NCBI GenBank assembly: GCA_963666505.2
Contig: CAXXXL010000002.1
Span: forward strand, 1 to 64,000
DNA length: 64,000 bases
Reading direction: 5' to 3'
Source of the DNA: JABGQS01 sp963666505
GTDB lineage: Bacteria; Bacillota; Clostridia; Christensenellales; SZUA-584
In this document: piece by piece, positions 23,854 through 33,047 of the stretch
Numbering within the stretch: position 1 is the stretch's first letter
How the letters are laid out: the number at the start of each line of letters is the position of its first letter
The notes under the pieces: generated by a model
The model's input: the letters and a program-made list of their open reading frames with translations, nothing else
The model's database searches: none
Told to the model about the DNA's origin: nothing
Translations under genes and position numbers: made by a program

Positions 23854-24590
23854 GAAAGTTATTTAGTAAAAAAGGACTTGGTCTTTTAGAAACTATTATT
23901 GCAATAGGGATCCTTGCGGCAGTAGCGCTACCCCTGCTTAGCATTTTTGTGCAGTCGGCGAAAACTGATGAGAAAGCAAGAGCTATGCTTAATGCGAACT
24001 ATATATGCCAGAACTATACTGAGACTCTTGAGACGCAGACATACGGTGAGGCGTTGGCAAACGCACCCTATCTTCAGGAAGTGGACGGCTATTATCTTAC
24101 TGCAAAGATACAGCCTTACGGATCTGCTGCAAATGAGACGGCCACGCAGAACTCTTATTCTCATATTATCGTATACAGCAACGGAAGCATGATGGCTGTA
24201 ATGCCGGACGGGCAGTGGGCAACTTTCAGCAGCGTACCAAGTGATATAACATACGGTACATCAGGAGCAAGCTATACGTTTTCTGCCGGTTCTACATCTA
24301 TCAGCGGTTCGCTTGAACACTCAAACTGTGTCGTAACGATAAATGCGATGCAGCAGACCGATGCTGTGAGCGTGAGTATAGGAACAGCATCAAACTATAA
24401 GACAATACTGTACAGCCAGTCGTATTATACAGACAACTATGTCCTCTCGGGAAGCAATGTAGTTATTGAAGACCTCCTGACACAGGATGATTCGCTTGTT
24501 CATGTGTCGACTTATATATATGAAGACTCATTTTCGAGTGACGTTGTAACAAGTGTTGAGAGCTATCTCACACTAAAGAACTGGGAGTAA
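23850..24590 (+). CDS. Type IV pseudopilin (PilV-like)
   Basis: The 246-residue protein has a basic leader, MRKLFSKKG, followed by LGLLETIIAIGILAAVALP, a prepilin helix with Glu5 of the mature form in place. The outer domain is rich in Ser, Thr and Tyr with repeated short strands (SYTFSAGSTSISGS, NCVVTINAM). It is likely a minor pilin that primes or decorates the pilus. The start ATG at 23850 overlaps the pilD stop codon by four bases. The reading frame is open further upstream, but that part lies inside pilD and has no ribosome binding site. Confidence 0.85.
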   Translation: MRKLFSKKGLGLLETIIAIGILAAVALPLLSIFVQSAKTDEKARAMLNANYICQNYTETLETQTYGEALANAPYLQEVDGYYLTAKIQPYGSAANETATQNSYSHIIVYSNGSMMAVMPDGQWATFSSVPSDITYGTSGASYTFSAGSTSISGSLEHSNCVVTINAMQQTDAVSVSIGTASNYKTILYSQSYYTDNYVLSGSNVVIEDLLTQDDSLVHVSTYIYEDSFSSDVVTSVESYLTLKNWE

Positions 24591-24594
24591 TGAT

Positions 24595-24996
24595 ATGAAA
24601 AATAAAAAGGGCATAACGCTGCTTGAAGTAATAATAACGCTCGGTATTCTCAGTGTGATCGGCCTTATGGCGTTTACGTTGTTCGGGCAGGGTCTCAGCC
24701 TATACCAGACTGAAACAGAATCCGCAGACCTTCAGGATGAAATGCGGCTGGTATTGTCGGATATAACCAACAAGGTCAGAGTAGCAGAAGAAGCCGATAT
24801 TAGTGTTGCTACCAATCAGCTTACTGTTAATGATTACACTTATTCGCTGGACGGAAACAGGATAATAAGGAATTCTTCAGAGCTGGCAACAAATATATCA
24901 TTTTTTGATGTTAGCCTGGCTGACGGGCTTCTTGAAATAAGGCTGCAAAATACAAAAGGCACACAGATCAGCACAGCGATCTATTTGTCTGATTGA
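24595..24996 (+). CDS. Type IV pseudopilin (PilW/GspJ-like)
   Basis: This 133-residue minor pilin starts MKNKKG|ITLLEVIITLGIL, a clear prepilin cleavage site with Glu5, followed by LMAFTLFGQGLSLYQ, which recalls the GspJ/PilW type. The mature domain is short and beta-rich (RVAEEADISV, YTYSLDGNRII, LEIRLQNT). A short AT-rich gap of four bases separates it from the preceding pseudopilin. The protein is smaller than usual PilW, so the subtype is an inference. Confidence 0.8.
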   Translation: MKNKKGITLLEVIITLGILSVIGLMAFTLFGQGLSLYQTETESADLQDEMRLVLSDITNKVRVAEEADISVATNQLTVNDYTYSLDGNRIIRNSSELATNISFFDVSLADGLLEIRLQNTKGTQISTAIYLSD

Positions 24997-25013
24997 GAAG
25001 GATTGTGAAACTT

Positions 25014-26483
25014 ATGATGAAGATATGCAGAATAGCAAAAAACAAAAAAGGCTCAGCAATATTATATGTCGTTTTGGTAATGCTTGTTTTGGCAATGCTT
25101 GGAATCGCTGTTTCTACAATGAGCATAGGTACGCTGCAGAGAAATGCAACCGATCTTTCAAACAATGAGGCGTACTATGCATCGACATCTGGTATAAACA
25201 GTGCAATTGACCACTTAAAGCATGAAGTCATATTCTATTACAAGCAGATGGAACAAGCTAGCGGAGTTGATTACAGTAACCTATATAACAACTTCTTTAT
25301 CGGGATAAACAGCAACGCCCAGACGAAATTCGTTGAGCCTGAAATAGAAGATGCATTGATTGATACAGTGTTTTATACTGGTAGTTTCGACAGCCAGGAT
25401 AATATATGCGAATTCAGAATTCAGTGCGTTTCGACTATGCCGGACAATGCGAGCTATCAGGTAAATGCAAGCGTCTATATTAAGAAGCTCGACATAAAAG
25501 CACCCGGTTCCGGAGAGTTCAACCTTATTGATAACGCTGCAATTATATCTGGCGATCTTCTTCACCTTCCAAAGAAAACTGGTTTTACTGTTAACGGCGG
25601 AGATGTTATTGTCAGCGAACTAACATATGAAACCAGCTGGGTACCGTACACTATAAACGGCGGCACACTGGAACTTGATCCGAACATAGGAGACAGTGTA
25701 GAAAATATACTTAACTATCAGTCTTACAGCGACCCTACGATAAGCAGCCCTAACGGTGTTGCTGATGGCGATACCTCGTACAACTGGGGTTCTATACCGG
25801 CTTCTCCGGTAAGCATAATATCTACTCCGGGCAGCGATATACAAGTGAATAGCTGCACAATAAACGACGGGGTTATTTACAGCCAGGGTGACCTGCACAT
25901 GAACAACGGAACGTTTACAGTAGACCTCTATGCGGACGGAGACGTACACATAAACAACTGTACAGTAAACGGCGATATTTACTGCAGAGGAATCTTTTAT
26001 GGCAACAATGCCGTAATTAACGGTAAAGTCGTAAGCGAAACGTCTGTCGACTGGCACAACGGAGCGCTCAACGGAAGCGTATACGGTGAAAACAGCGTTA
26101 ACATAAAGGACGCATCCGGCATAGGTGATGTAATATCAAACGGACCTGTATACATCAAGCGTGCAGGTATCAACGGAGGCCTTGTCTTCTCCCCCACTTA
26201 TATTGAGGTTGGAGACTGCAGCATTAAGGCTGTTCTATACTCGTGCGGCGACATTGAGATTAACAAGAGTTTTCAAATTCAGGGGGCTGTTATTGCAAAG
26301 GAAAGTGTTTATTACGACAAGAAGAACATATGGTTTACGGTGAACTACAGCCCGGAAATTATAGAATCTATTATGGAGAATACTGATCTTAGTTATTTCC
26401 AGCCTGAAAGCGGTCAGGCGCAAGACCTGGATTCAAGTGTTTTCGTTTCAGAACAGGTTACTACTATAGGGAGGATCAACTAG
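25014..26483 (+). CDS. PilX-like minor pilin with a long repeat-rich beta-helical body (first paralogue)
   Basis: The chain of about 489 residues starts with a basic leader and KKGSAILYVVLVMLVLAMLGIAV, a PilX_N-type membrane helix that has the glycine cleavage position but lacks the Glu5 of normal pilins. NEAYYASTSGINSAIDHLK follows. From about residue 165 the chain is made of short repeating strands such as NGGDVIVSE, DGDVHINNC and NGDIYCRG, about 10-20 residues each. These resemble bactofilin-type or polymer-forming beta-helices. Such a body would project from the cell or pilus tip. The start at ATG 25014 is preferred over TTG 24993, which overlaps the previous gene. The next gene is a paralogue of almost equal length. 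The exact role is unknown; an adhesin or tip function is an inference. Confidence 0.8.
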   Translation: MMKICRIAKNKKGSAILYVVLVMLVLAMLGIAVSTMSIGTLQRNATDLSNNEAYYASTSGINSAIDHLKHEVIFYYKQMEQASGVDYSNLYNNFFIGINSNAQTKFVEPEIEDALIDTVFYTGSFDSQDNICEFRIQCVSTMPDNASYQVNASVYIKKLDIKAPGSGEFNLIDNAAIISGDLLHLPKKTGFTVNGGDVIVSELTYETSWVPYTINGGTLELDPNIGDSVENILNYQSYSDPTISSPNGVADGDTSYNWGSIPASPVSIISTPGSDIQVNSCTINDGVIYSQGDLHMNNGTFTVDLYADGDVHINNCTVNGDIYCRGIFYGNNAVINGKVVSETSVDWHNGALNGSVYGENSVNIKDASGIGDVISNGPVYIKRAGINGGLVFSPTYIEVGDCSIKAVLYSCGDIEINKSFQIQGAVIAKESVYYDKKNIWFTVNYSPEIIESIMENTDLSYFQPESGQAQDLDSSVFVSEQVTTIGRIN

Positions 26484-26531
26484 TACTTAAAACTCGAGGC
26501 TGCTAATAAATTAGTAGTGAGGTTGATATAT

Positions 26532-27998
26532 ATGAAACTGTATAAAAAAAATAGAAAATGTAAAAAGGGTTCGTCTATCATAACTGTAGTGATCGTTATG
26601 ATGGTTATGATCATGATTGGAGGCGCAGTGACTGTAGTGTCTATGGGCACTCTTAAAAATAACGTTGCTGACTCCTCGAACAACGAATCGTATTATAGCG
26701 CGGAGTCTGCGGCAACAAGCGCTGTGGGGCACTTAAAGTATATCGTTGTATCGTATTATCAGGCCATGAAGGAAGCAACTCCGACGCAGTATTCCATGAT
26801 GTATACAAGCTTTGCGCCGAGCATCGTGTATAACGCACAGACGACTTTCGTTGAACCGGACCTTGACAACAACACAACGATTACCACTTTCTCGGTCGGC
26901 ACATATGATTCTGAAAATGACATATGTGAGTTTAACATCACCTGTATATCTATGACTCCGGATGATGCTAAATATCGTGTGGACGCAGAAGTCTATATTA
27001 AAAAGATCGACATAAGCGTACCGGGAGGCTCTCTTTCGATTCCGGCAACAAATGCAGCGATTATAACCGGCGGTCTTATGGACCTTGACTATGACAGCGG
27101 CATCGGAGTTATCGGAGGGGATGTTATCGTCGGCGGTATAACATACGAATCGTTCAAAAAAAACTCTGTTCCTTATAAAATAATCGGCGGAGTGCTGTAT
27201 GAAAACCCGAGCATCGGCGAAATGATAAACGATCCGTTTGTATATGAGTCATATCAAGACCCGGTTTTAACATCGCCCGATATATATGCGACATCGGAGA
27301 TGACTATTGAGTCGATACCTGTTGACCCTGTAGAGATACTTTCGGCACAGGACGTTAAGCTGAACCTGTCTTGCAGTATTGATGACGGTATAGTGTATAG
27401 CCAGGGCAATCTTGAAATTATTAACGGACAATATGGTGCAGATATATATGCAGACGGTAATATGATTATAAACAGTTCTGTTATAAATGGAGATCTTTAT
27501 TGCAGAGGCAATATTTACATCACCAGTACAACAATGAGAGGTGATATATATTGTGACGGCAACATTTACTGGCAGAGCGGCAAAAGTGAAGGCGACATAA
27601 TAGCCGGTGGTAATGTTAGCATCGAAAACGCATCAAGCGTATGTAATATTGTTTCAAAAGGAAATGTCAACATAAAGAGCGTCGGAGTTAACGCAGGGTT
27701 GATATTCGCTAGTCAGGACGTTTCGATCGGCAATTGTTCGGTAACTGCAGTTATATATACTACGGGTCACTTCATTACAACAGGCAGCTGGCACTTGAAA
27801 GGAGCAATCATTGGCAAAGGTGACTTCTTCTTCTCTAACGAAGGCGCTAACATGCAGATGCAGTATGATCCTGAGTTTGTGCAGCAGATATTGGACGAAG
27901 TGAACGGAACTATATTTGACGGAGAAGGGACTCCCCCGACTCTGGACAGCAGCATATTCGTAATGGAAAAAATAACGCCTATCGGGCGTGTCAATTAA
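26532..27998 (+). CDS. PilX-like minor pilin with a long repeat-rich beta-helical body (second paralogue)
   Basis: This 488-residue protein is the tandem paralogue of the preceding one, with the same plan. It has a CKKG leader end, a hydrophobic helix (SSIITVVIVMMVMIMIGGAV), the conserved NNESYYSAESAATSAVGHLK, and a body of repeated strands (DGIVYSQGNLEI, NGDLYCRGNIYI, RGDIYCDGNIYW). Both end with the same pattern of LDSSxFVxExxTxIGRxN. The start is ATG at 26532 with GTGAGGT ahead; the upstream GTG at 26517 is less likely. The two genes diverged after duplication, mainly in the loops between strands. It precedes pilM in the same operon. Confidence 0.8.
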   Translation: MKLYKKNRKCKKGSSIITVVIVMMVMIMIGGAVTVVSMGTLKNNVADSSNNESYYSAESAATSAVGHLKYIVVSYYQAMKEATPTQYSMMYTSFAPSIVYNAQTTFVEPDLDNNTTITTFSVGTYDSENDICEFNITCISMTPDDAKYRVDAEVYIKKIDISVPGGSLSIPATNAAIITGGLMDLDYDSGIGVIGGDVIVGGITYESFKKNSVPYKIIGGVLYENPSIGEMINDPFVYESYQDPVLTSPDIYATSEMTIESIPVDPVEILSAQDVKLNLSCSIDDGIVYSQGNLEIINGQYGADIYADGNMIINSSVINGDLYCRGNIYITSTTMRGDIYCDGNIYWQSGKSEGDIIAGGNVSIENASSVCNIVSKGNVNIKSVGVNAGLIFASQDVSIGNCSVTAVIYTTGHFITTGSWHLKGAIIGKGDFFFSNEGANMQMQYDPEFVQQILDEVNGTIFDGEGTPPTLDSSIFVMEKITPIGRVN

Positions 27999-28008
27999 GG
28001 AGTAATAT

Positions 28009-29055
28009 ATGCCTATAAAACAAGCATCTACGGTTTCGATCGACATAGGACATTCGTATCTGAAAATGGTTCAGACGGGCGGCAACGGACAGATAGTCAA
28101 ATTCGTTGTTCACAAGATGCCTGACGGCTGCGTTGATGACCTTAACATATCTTCTGAAGAGACGCTTATAGCATCTTTGAAGAAAGCGAAAAAAGAGTCA
28201 CGCATGTCTCAGGGCAAGTGCAATCTTGTTCTTAGCGGAAGCGACATTATAATACGTCACTTTACGCTGCCAAAGCTCAGCGAAGACGATCTTTATAATA
28301 ATGTTCTTCACGAGATGTCGGGATATCTCCCGGTGGATCCTGAAAAGTATTATGTTGATTTCAAGATCGCCGATACTGTTGTTGAAGAAGGCGTCGAAAT
28401 GTATAAAGTTCTTGTTACAACTGCGAGCAAACGTGTTATAAATGGTTATAGAAAAGCGCTGAAGTCTGCGGGATTCGCACCGAAAATCATCGACACAAGC
28501 GAGAATGCTTTTGAAAAACTGCTAAGGTTTAATAGCCAGACAAACAAGGATTTCAATATCGAAGGCGGTATCTGCGTGCTTGACCTTGGCACAAAGTATA
28601 CAAGGGCAAATCTTTATAACAACGGCGCTTACTATGTCAGCAATGTTTTGAAGAGGTCCAGCCAGAGTATTACAGAGGTTATCGCAAAAGTGGCTAAGAA
28701 AGATATACTTACATCTGAAACCGTTAAGAGAAAGAATGACTTTTTGAGCGGAACGCATGAGAACGAAGAGCTTTCAAAGGCCGTTAAATATGAAGTTGAT
28801 TCGCTTCTGTTTGAGATATCGAGAGTTTTCGACTATTTCAGAAACAGGACGAAGAGTTCAATAAACAAGATATATATTTCCGGAGGCGGAAGCCTGCTGC
28901 TGGGTTTGAAAGAATACCTTGAAATGCATATCGGTGTGCCCGTATATTACGCTTCAGAGCTAATAAGCCGTGACAGTGTAAAAAAGAATGTAGACACTAC
29001 GGGCTTTGGTATTCTGCTTAACGCTTATGCGGCGTCTTACAGGGAGGAAGCATGA
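28009..29055 (+). CDS. pilM: Type IV pilus assembly protein PilM (actin-like)
   Basis: PilM is a cytoplasmic actin-fold ATP-binding protein that links PilB to PilN and PilO. The 348-residue chain shows the phosphate-loop start SIDIGHSYLKMVQ, the HFTLPKLSEDDL segment, a VLDLGTKYTRANLYNNG second phosphate loop near residue 189, and ISGGGSLLLGLKEYL with the adenosine-binding glycines near 287. AAGGAG precedes the ATG. Its stop codon overlaps pilN (ATGA), so pilM and pilN are coupled. Confidence 0.92.
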   Translation: MPIKQASTVSIDIGHSYLKMVQTGGNGQIVKFVVHKMPDGCVDDLNISSEETLIASLKKAKKESRMSQGKCNLVLSGSDIIIRHFTLPKLSEDDLYNNVLHEMSGYLPVDPEKYYVDFKIADTVVEEGVEMYKVLVTTASKRVINGYRKALKSAGFAPKIIDTSENAFEKLLRFNSQTNKDFNIEGGICVLDLGTKYTRANLYNNGAYYVSNVLKRSSQSITEVIAKVAKKDILTSETVKRKNDFLSGTHENEELSKAVKYEVDSLLFEISRVFDYFRNRTKSSINKIYISGGGSLLLGLKEYLEMHIGVPVYYASELISRDSVKKNVDTTGFGILLNAYAASYREEA

Positions 29056-29717
29056 TAAAGAACGACATAAATCTTATTCAAAAAAGAAAAGGAAAGCAGT
29101 ATTCATCTAAAAGCGTTGCAGTGACTCTTCTGCTTGTTGTAGTGCTTGGCGTCGGCATATTCCTCGGGATAACCCTGCCGTCGAAAAACCTTGCACAGAC
29201 ACGTGCTGCCGTTTCAATGCTTGACAGCGAACTGCAGCAGTACAACGCAATAGCACTTTCTGCGACTGAAAGCACAGATGGAGACACCCTGGCAGCCGCA
29301 GCCAGCATAGATACGTTGTATATCGAAAAGTCAAAAACCCTCAACAGCTTAGAAGAGCAGCTTGAAAGCCTGACGATACTTGCAACGGCCGAATCTAACG
29401 CTCTTGTGTATATAAATGCTATAGAAGAGAGCATACCTAAAGCGGCAAATGTAAGCAGTCTTACGCTGGCTAAGGACGAGCTTAATATCTATGGGGCAGC
29501 GGTAGACGATGCAGTGCTTGCTGAGTTTTCCTTAAAGCTTAGGGAATGCGGATTGTTTAACGAAGTTTTTGTTGTATCCAGCATGTCTGCAGCTCCCAGT
29601 GATAAAACCTGCGTATTCAATATAACCGCAATCCTTACAGAGCCGCTCAATACAAGACCGGCACAGGAAGAGGACGAAGACGCAACAAGTACAACAGATG
29701 CGGAGGGCAATCAATAA
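29052..29717 (+). CDS. pilN: Type IV pilus assembly protein PilN
   Basis: PilN is a single-pass membrane protein that binds PilM through its N-terminus and pairs with PilO. The 221-residue chain begins MIKNDINLIQKRK, the conserved PilM-binding pattern (NLIQ in place of the Gram-negative NLLP). It has a membrane helix at about residues 22-43, a coiled coil and a ferredoxin-like domain with YINAIEESIPKAANVSSLTL. The acidic tail EEDEDATSTTDAEGNQ is unusual. Its stop overlaps pilO by one base. Confidence 0.88.
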   Translation: MIKNDINLIQKRKGKQYSSKSVAVTLLLVVVLGVGIFLGITLPSKNLAQTRAAVSMLDSELQQYNAIALSATESTDGDTLAAAASIDTLYIEKSKTLNSLEEQLESLTILATAESNALVYINAIEESIPKAANVSSLTLAKDELNIYGAAVDDAVLAEFSLKLRECGLFNEVFVVSSMSAAPSDKTCVFNITAILTEPLNTRPAQEEDEDATSTTDAEGNQ

Positions 29718-30502
29718 TGAAAGTATCAAAAAGAGAAAGAACACTGCTTGTAGTTGTGCTGATGCTTGCGCTTATAAGCGCCTACTATCTGTTGTTTTTA
29801 AAGCCATACCTTACTGAGATAAGCGAACTGAATATTCAGCTTGCCAACAACGAAACGCAGGCACAGACATATGCACAACTAAAAGCGAATGTTGACAATA
29901 TCGATATGGAGATTGACCAGAAGAGAGCCGAGATAGATGAATTCAGTAACGAAATATCTACCGGATTCGATCAGCCTCCAGTGCTGGTTTATCTTGAAGA
30001 CACTGTTGGTGAACACGGACAAAAGAACATGTTTTCATTCGGGATCTCAGAACAGGTTGGTCAGATGATAATCAGCCCGGTAAAAATAACTATGGTCACA
30101 ACATATGACGGGCTAAAAGGGCTTATAAGCGATCTTACGGACGATGAATACATAATCAAGATTACGAGCATCGAAGCTATCATCACCTCTCCTGCCGAAG
30201 AAGGCAATGTTCAGGCGGACACAGGCGGAACTGTAGACGGTGAAGGTGAAACTGGTGATGGTGAAACTGTTGAAGGTGAAACTGGTGATGGTGAAAGCGC
30301 AACTACCGAAAACGTTATTGCAACAGTCACTGTTCCTTCCCAGGAGAAGACAGATGGCATGATAATGGTAGAAAATTCTGAAGAGCTGCTTAGGGTTACC
30401 TTAGATATCGAGGTATACGGAATGTACGGAGATATCCCCCAGGATAAAGTATACGATTTCGGCGGAGGTTCATACAGCTATGGTGGCGACATCTTCTATT
30501 GA
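29717..30502 (+). CDS. pilO: Type IV pilus assembly protein PilO with an acidic repeat
   Basis: PilO is a single-pass membrane protein that forms the inner-membrane alignment complex with PilN. The 261-residue protein has a membrane helix at about 9-28, a coiled coil at about 32-75, and a ferredoxin-like region split by an insertion. The insertion (about residues 165-200) is a glycine-, glutamate- and threonine-rich linker with two copies of a 10-residue repeat encoded by a 30-base tandem repeat. The last gene of the pilus operon, it is followed by a strong terminator hairpin. Confidence 0.85.
   Translation: MKVSKRERTLLVVVLMLALISAYYLLFLKPYLTEISELNIQLANNETQAQTYAQLKANVDNIDMEIDQKRAEIDEFSNEISTGFDQPPVLVYLEDTVGEHGQKNMFSFGISEQVGQMIISPVKITMVTTYDGLKGLISDLTDDEYIIKITSIEAIITSPAEEGNVQADTGGTVDGEGETGDGETVEGETGDGESATTENVIATVTVPSQEKTDGMIMVENSEELLRVTLDIEVYGMYGDIPQDKVYDFGGGSYSYGGDIFY
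30241..30296 (+). repeat. 30-base tandem repeat within pilO
   Basis: Two identical 26-base blocks (30241-30266 and 30271-30296) lie 30 bases apart in frame and encode EGETGDGE units. Slippage could add or remove ten residues at a time without changing the frame. Confidence 0.9.
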
Positions 30503-30513
30503 TAGTAAACAAA

Positions 30514-31515
30514 TCAATCCTTATAGACGATGGTAAGTGAGCTTATCATCGTCTTTATTTCTTTTATAAGGCTGCCGGGAGAAAGAACTTCTGCTTTGTC
30601 GCCAAACAAAGTCAGCCATGAAATGAACCCAGGACTGACACGTACATTTGCAGATATAGTGAAGGACCCGTCCTTTATATCTGACACCATAACATCCAAA
30701 CCGAAGCGGTCGAAAACAGCAGTGGCAAGTGATTCGTGGAAGCGTATCCGCACATTCTTGCGCTGACCTCCGAACATATTGAACACGCTGCTGTGATATT
30801 CGTCAAAATCAAGATAGTTTTTATATTCAGAAACTTCGTCTATGTGACGTGCCTTTTTCTCAAGTACCTGTATGTTTGTCATTCTGTCCACCCTGAAATG
30901 GGACAGATTGTCGTATTTATCTATGTTGCAAACCATATAAAGAGCGTCTTCGAACCACATCAGCACATACGGGGTTGCGTGGTATTTCTCCCCTTCTTTA
31001 CGCATTTGCTGTGTTTTATCGGGAAGGTACTCGAAGTATTGGAAAGATATCCTTCTGGCTTCATTGGTCGCAGTCACTATCTTATCTATATTGTAGTATA
31101 CCTCTTTGTTTTTTGTTTTCTTCGTTCTTGCCAGCTCCAGGCGTTTATGGAAGACCTTTGCCTGCTCTTTGCTGAAAAGCTGCGAAAGTTTACCCAGCAG
31201 CTCTGTAGATTTTTCCTGTGTCACGAACTTTGCGGCGCTTACAGCGCTGGCGAATATTTCCGCTTCCGCCTGTTCGAACAGCTCATCAGGCAAAAAATAT
31301 GTCACCTCTCCCCCACCCGACACTTTCACTATGTCGTAATCGAGCTCCCTTAAAAGCTTTATATCCGAATATACTGATTTTCTTTCGACCTCTACGCCTT
31401 GATCTGACAGATGTTCAATGATATCAGCAACGGATTTGGGGTGCTGTTCGTCTGTATCTCTTCTAAAGAAGTTTAAAAGAAGCAAAAGTTTGGCACGTTT
31501 CGGGTATAACTGCAA
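30514..31515 (-). CDS. WYL-domain transcriptional regulator
   Basis: This 333-residue DNA-binding protein has an N-terminal helix-turn-helix (about residues 5-65, with KSVADIIEHLSDQG and ERKSVYSDIKLLRELD), a middle domain, and a WYL ligand domain (about 140-230). The WYL domain contains YHATPYVLMWFEDALYMVCN and HFRVDRMTNIQVL. A WCX-type tail follows. Relatives sense nucleotides or single-stranded DNA. The start is TTG at 31515, because AAGGAGG lies eight bases ahead of it; an ATG 36 bases upstream lacks a site. It is divergent from the YfcC transporter, which it may regulate. Its 3' end contains the terminator hairpin of the pilus operon. Confidence 0.88.
   Translation of the reverse strand: MQLYPKRAKLLLLLNFFRRDTDEQHPKSVADIIEHLSDQGVEVERKSVYSDIKLLRELDYDIVKVSGGGEVTYFLPDELFEQAEAEIFASAVSAAKFVTQEKSTELLGKLSQLFSKEQAKVFHKRLELARTKKTKNKEVYYNIDKIVTATNEARRISFQYFEYLPDKTQQMRKEGEKYHATPYVLMWFEDALYMVCNIDKYDNLSHFRVDRMTNIQVLEKKARHIDEVSEYKNYLDFDEYHSSVFNMFGGQRKNVRIRFHESLATAVFDRFGLDVMVSDIKDGSFTISANVRVSPGFISWLTLFGDKAEVLSPGSLIKEIKTMISSLTIVYKD
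30525..30560 (+). terminator. Terminator of the pilus operon, inside the WYL gene end
   Basis: A 13-base-pair stem with one G-T pair and a TGAG loop (30525-30537 with 30542-30554) is followed by TTTATTT on the plus strand. It starts 23 bases after the pilO stop codon and lies within the last codons of the convergent WYL gene. Confidence 0.85.
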
Positions 31516-31544
31516 TGATGTCGCCTCCTTGGCTCTATTTTTGA

Positions 31545-31573
31545 TTGACACTGTTTAAACAATAATACATAAT
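31545..31573 (+). promoter_or_regulatory. Promoter of the YfcC transporter operon with palindromic site in the spacer
   Basis: TTGACA (31545-31550) and CATAAT (31568-31573) are 17 bases apart. The spacer contains the perfect ten-base palindrome TGTTTAAACA (31552-31561), 37 bases from the divergent WYL start codon. This is a likely operator, and the WYL protein is the obvious candidate to bind it. Confidence 0.65.
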
Positions 31574-31603
31574 TATAACATATATTTTAAGGGAGAACAT
31601 GAT

Positions 31604-33046
31604 ATGAATAATGATGCAAGTTTGAAAATCAATAAACGCAGTCTTCTTAGCGCAGTTATCATAATCGGGGTGCTCATAATCGCATCATACTGCCTTACAC
31701 TTTTTGTTCCGCCGGGACAATATGACGTGGCCGTAGTCGCCGACGGCAGCGAAACAATCGTTCCCGGTTCATATCAGCAAACTGGAGATGCCGGACATTA
31801 TCCCGTTTACAACATTATACTATCAGTTTTCAAGTCGTTTGCACCCGGCGGTGAAGTCAACACGGTAATGATAGTAATAATGTTGTTCATACTCATCATC
31901 GGAGGCAGTTTTACGCTTCTTGACAAAGCAGGAATACTCAGAGCAGTTATCGCCAAAATAGCAGCAAGGATGATCGGCAGAAAATATCTGCTTGTTGTAG
32001 TCATTTCATTCTTGTTCATGTTCCTTGGAGCATTCTGTGGTATCCTTGAAGAAATCATACCTCTTATACCTTTAATCATCGGGCTTTCCTTTATGCTTGG
32101 CTGGGACAGCCTTATGGGTCTTGGTATGTGTCTGCTCTCCACAAGTTTCGGGTTTGCAGCGGCTATATACAACCCATTCACCGTGCTTCTTGCTCAGCAG
32201 ATTGCCGGGGTACCGATCTATGCAGGTACCTGGCTGAGAGTTATCTTTTTTGTCGTAATATATATCGTACTTATAATTTTCCTTTTAAGATATGCAAGAA
32301 AGCTGGACGCAAACCCGATGGCTTCAAAGGTGTATAAAGAAGACACTGCAAGAAGAGAAAAATACAGGCTTTCTCCGCAGCAAATAAAAGAAGCAGCCGT
32401 TTTCAAAAAAGCGCCAATACTTTTTGTTGGTATCAGCCTTGCAATAATGCTTGTCTTTCTCGTTTCGGCGCCTTTTCTTGGTTTAGCGGATTATTCTATG
32501 ATAGTGATTGCCGTGATATTCCTTGTTGCTTCTTTCGCAGGCGCAAAGCTTGCGAGGTATAAACCAGCAGTAAAGACGTTCTTTAAAGGTTTCCTCGACA
32601 TCGCACCCGGAATACTGCTTATACCGCTGGCATATGCCGTATCTACTGTTATAAGAGACAGTGGAATAATGGACACGCTGCTTTTCTATTCTTCCGAAGC
32701 GATTTCCGGAATGAGTCCGTTTATAAATATAATCATAATTTACGGTGTTGTGCTTCTCCTTGAGTTTTTCATTGCACAGGCGTCGGCAAAGGCCTTTCTA
32801 GTTTTGCCTCTTATCGTTCCGCTTGCTGCACTATCAGGAATAACCGGACAGACAACAGTGCTCGCATATACGCTGGGTGACGGATTCCTTAATGTTCTCT
32901 ACCCCACCAATGCGATGCTTCTAATAGCTCTTGGTTTGACAACAGTCAGCTATACGAAGTGGTTTAAATTCACAATTGTTGTCCAGCTAATCATCATGGC
33001 ACTTAGCGTTGCGCTGCTTATGGCAGCGGTACAGATAGGATATTGA
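31604..33046 (+). CDS. YfcC/DcuC-superfamily membrane transporter
   Basis: The 480-residue protein has about 11-12 hydrophobic segments and belongs to the YfcC family of the C4-dicarboxylate/amino-acid anaerobic carrier superfamily. The visible family marks are the FVPPGQYD start region, GAFCGILEEIIPLIPLIIGL near residues 147-166, AAIYNPFTVLLAQQIAG and YTLGDGFLNVLYPTNAML near the end. Members are annotated as arginine/ornithine, basic amino acid or C4-dicarboxylate carriers; the substrate here is not known. AAGGGAG lies nine bases before ATG 31604. The next gene begins one base after its stop codon. Confidence 0.85.
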   Translation: MNNDASLKINKRSLLSAVIIIGVLIIASYCLTLFVPPGQYDVAVVADGSETIVPGSYQQTGDAGHYPVYNIILSVFKSFAPGGEVNTVMIVIMLFILIIGGSFTLLDKAGILRAVIAKIAARMIGRKYLLVVVISFLFMFLGAFCGILEEIIPLIPLIIGLSFMLGWDSLMGLGMCLLSTSFGFAAAIYNPFTVLLAQQIAGVPIYAGTWLRVIFFVVIYIVLIIFLLRYARKLDANPMASKVYKEDTARREKYRLSPQQIKEAAVFKKAPILFVGISLAIMLVFLVSAPFLGLADYSMIVIAVIFLVASFAGAKLARYKPAVKTFFKGFLDIAPGILLIPLAYAVSTVIRDSGIMDTLLFYSSEAISGMSPFINIIIIYGVVLLLEFFIAQASAKAFLVLPLIVPLAALSGITGQTTVLAYTLGDGFLNVLYPTNAMLLIALGLTTVSYTKWFKFTIVVQLIIMALSVALLMAAVQIGY

Positions 33047-33047
33047 T

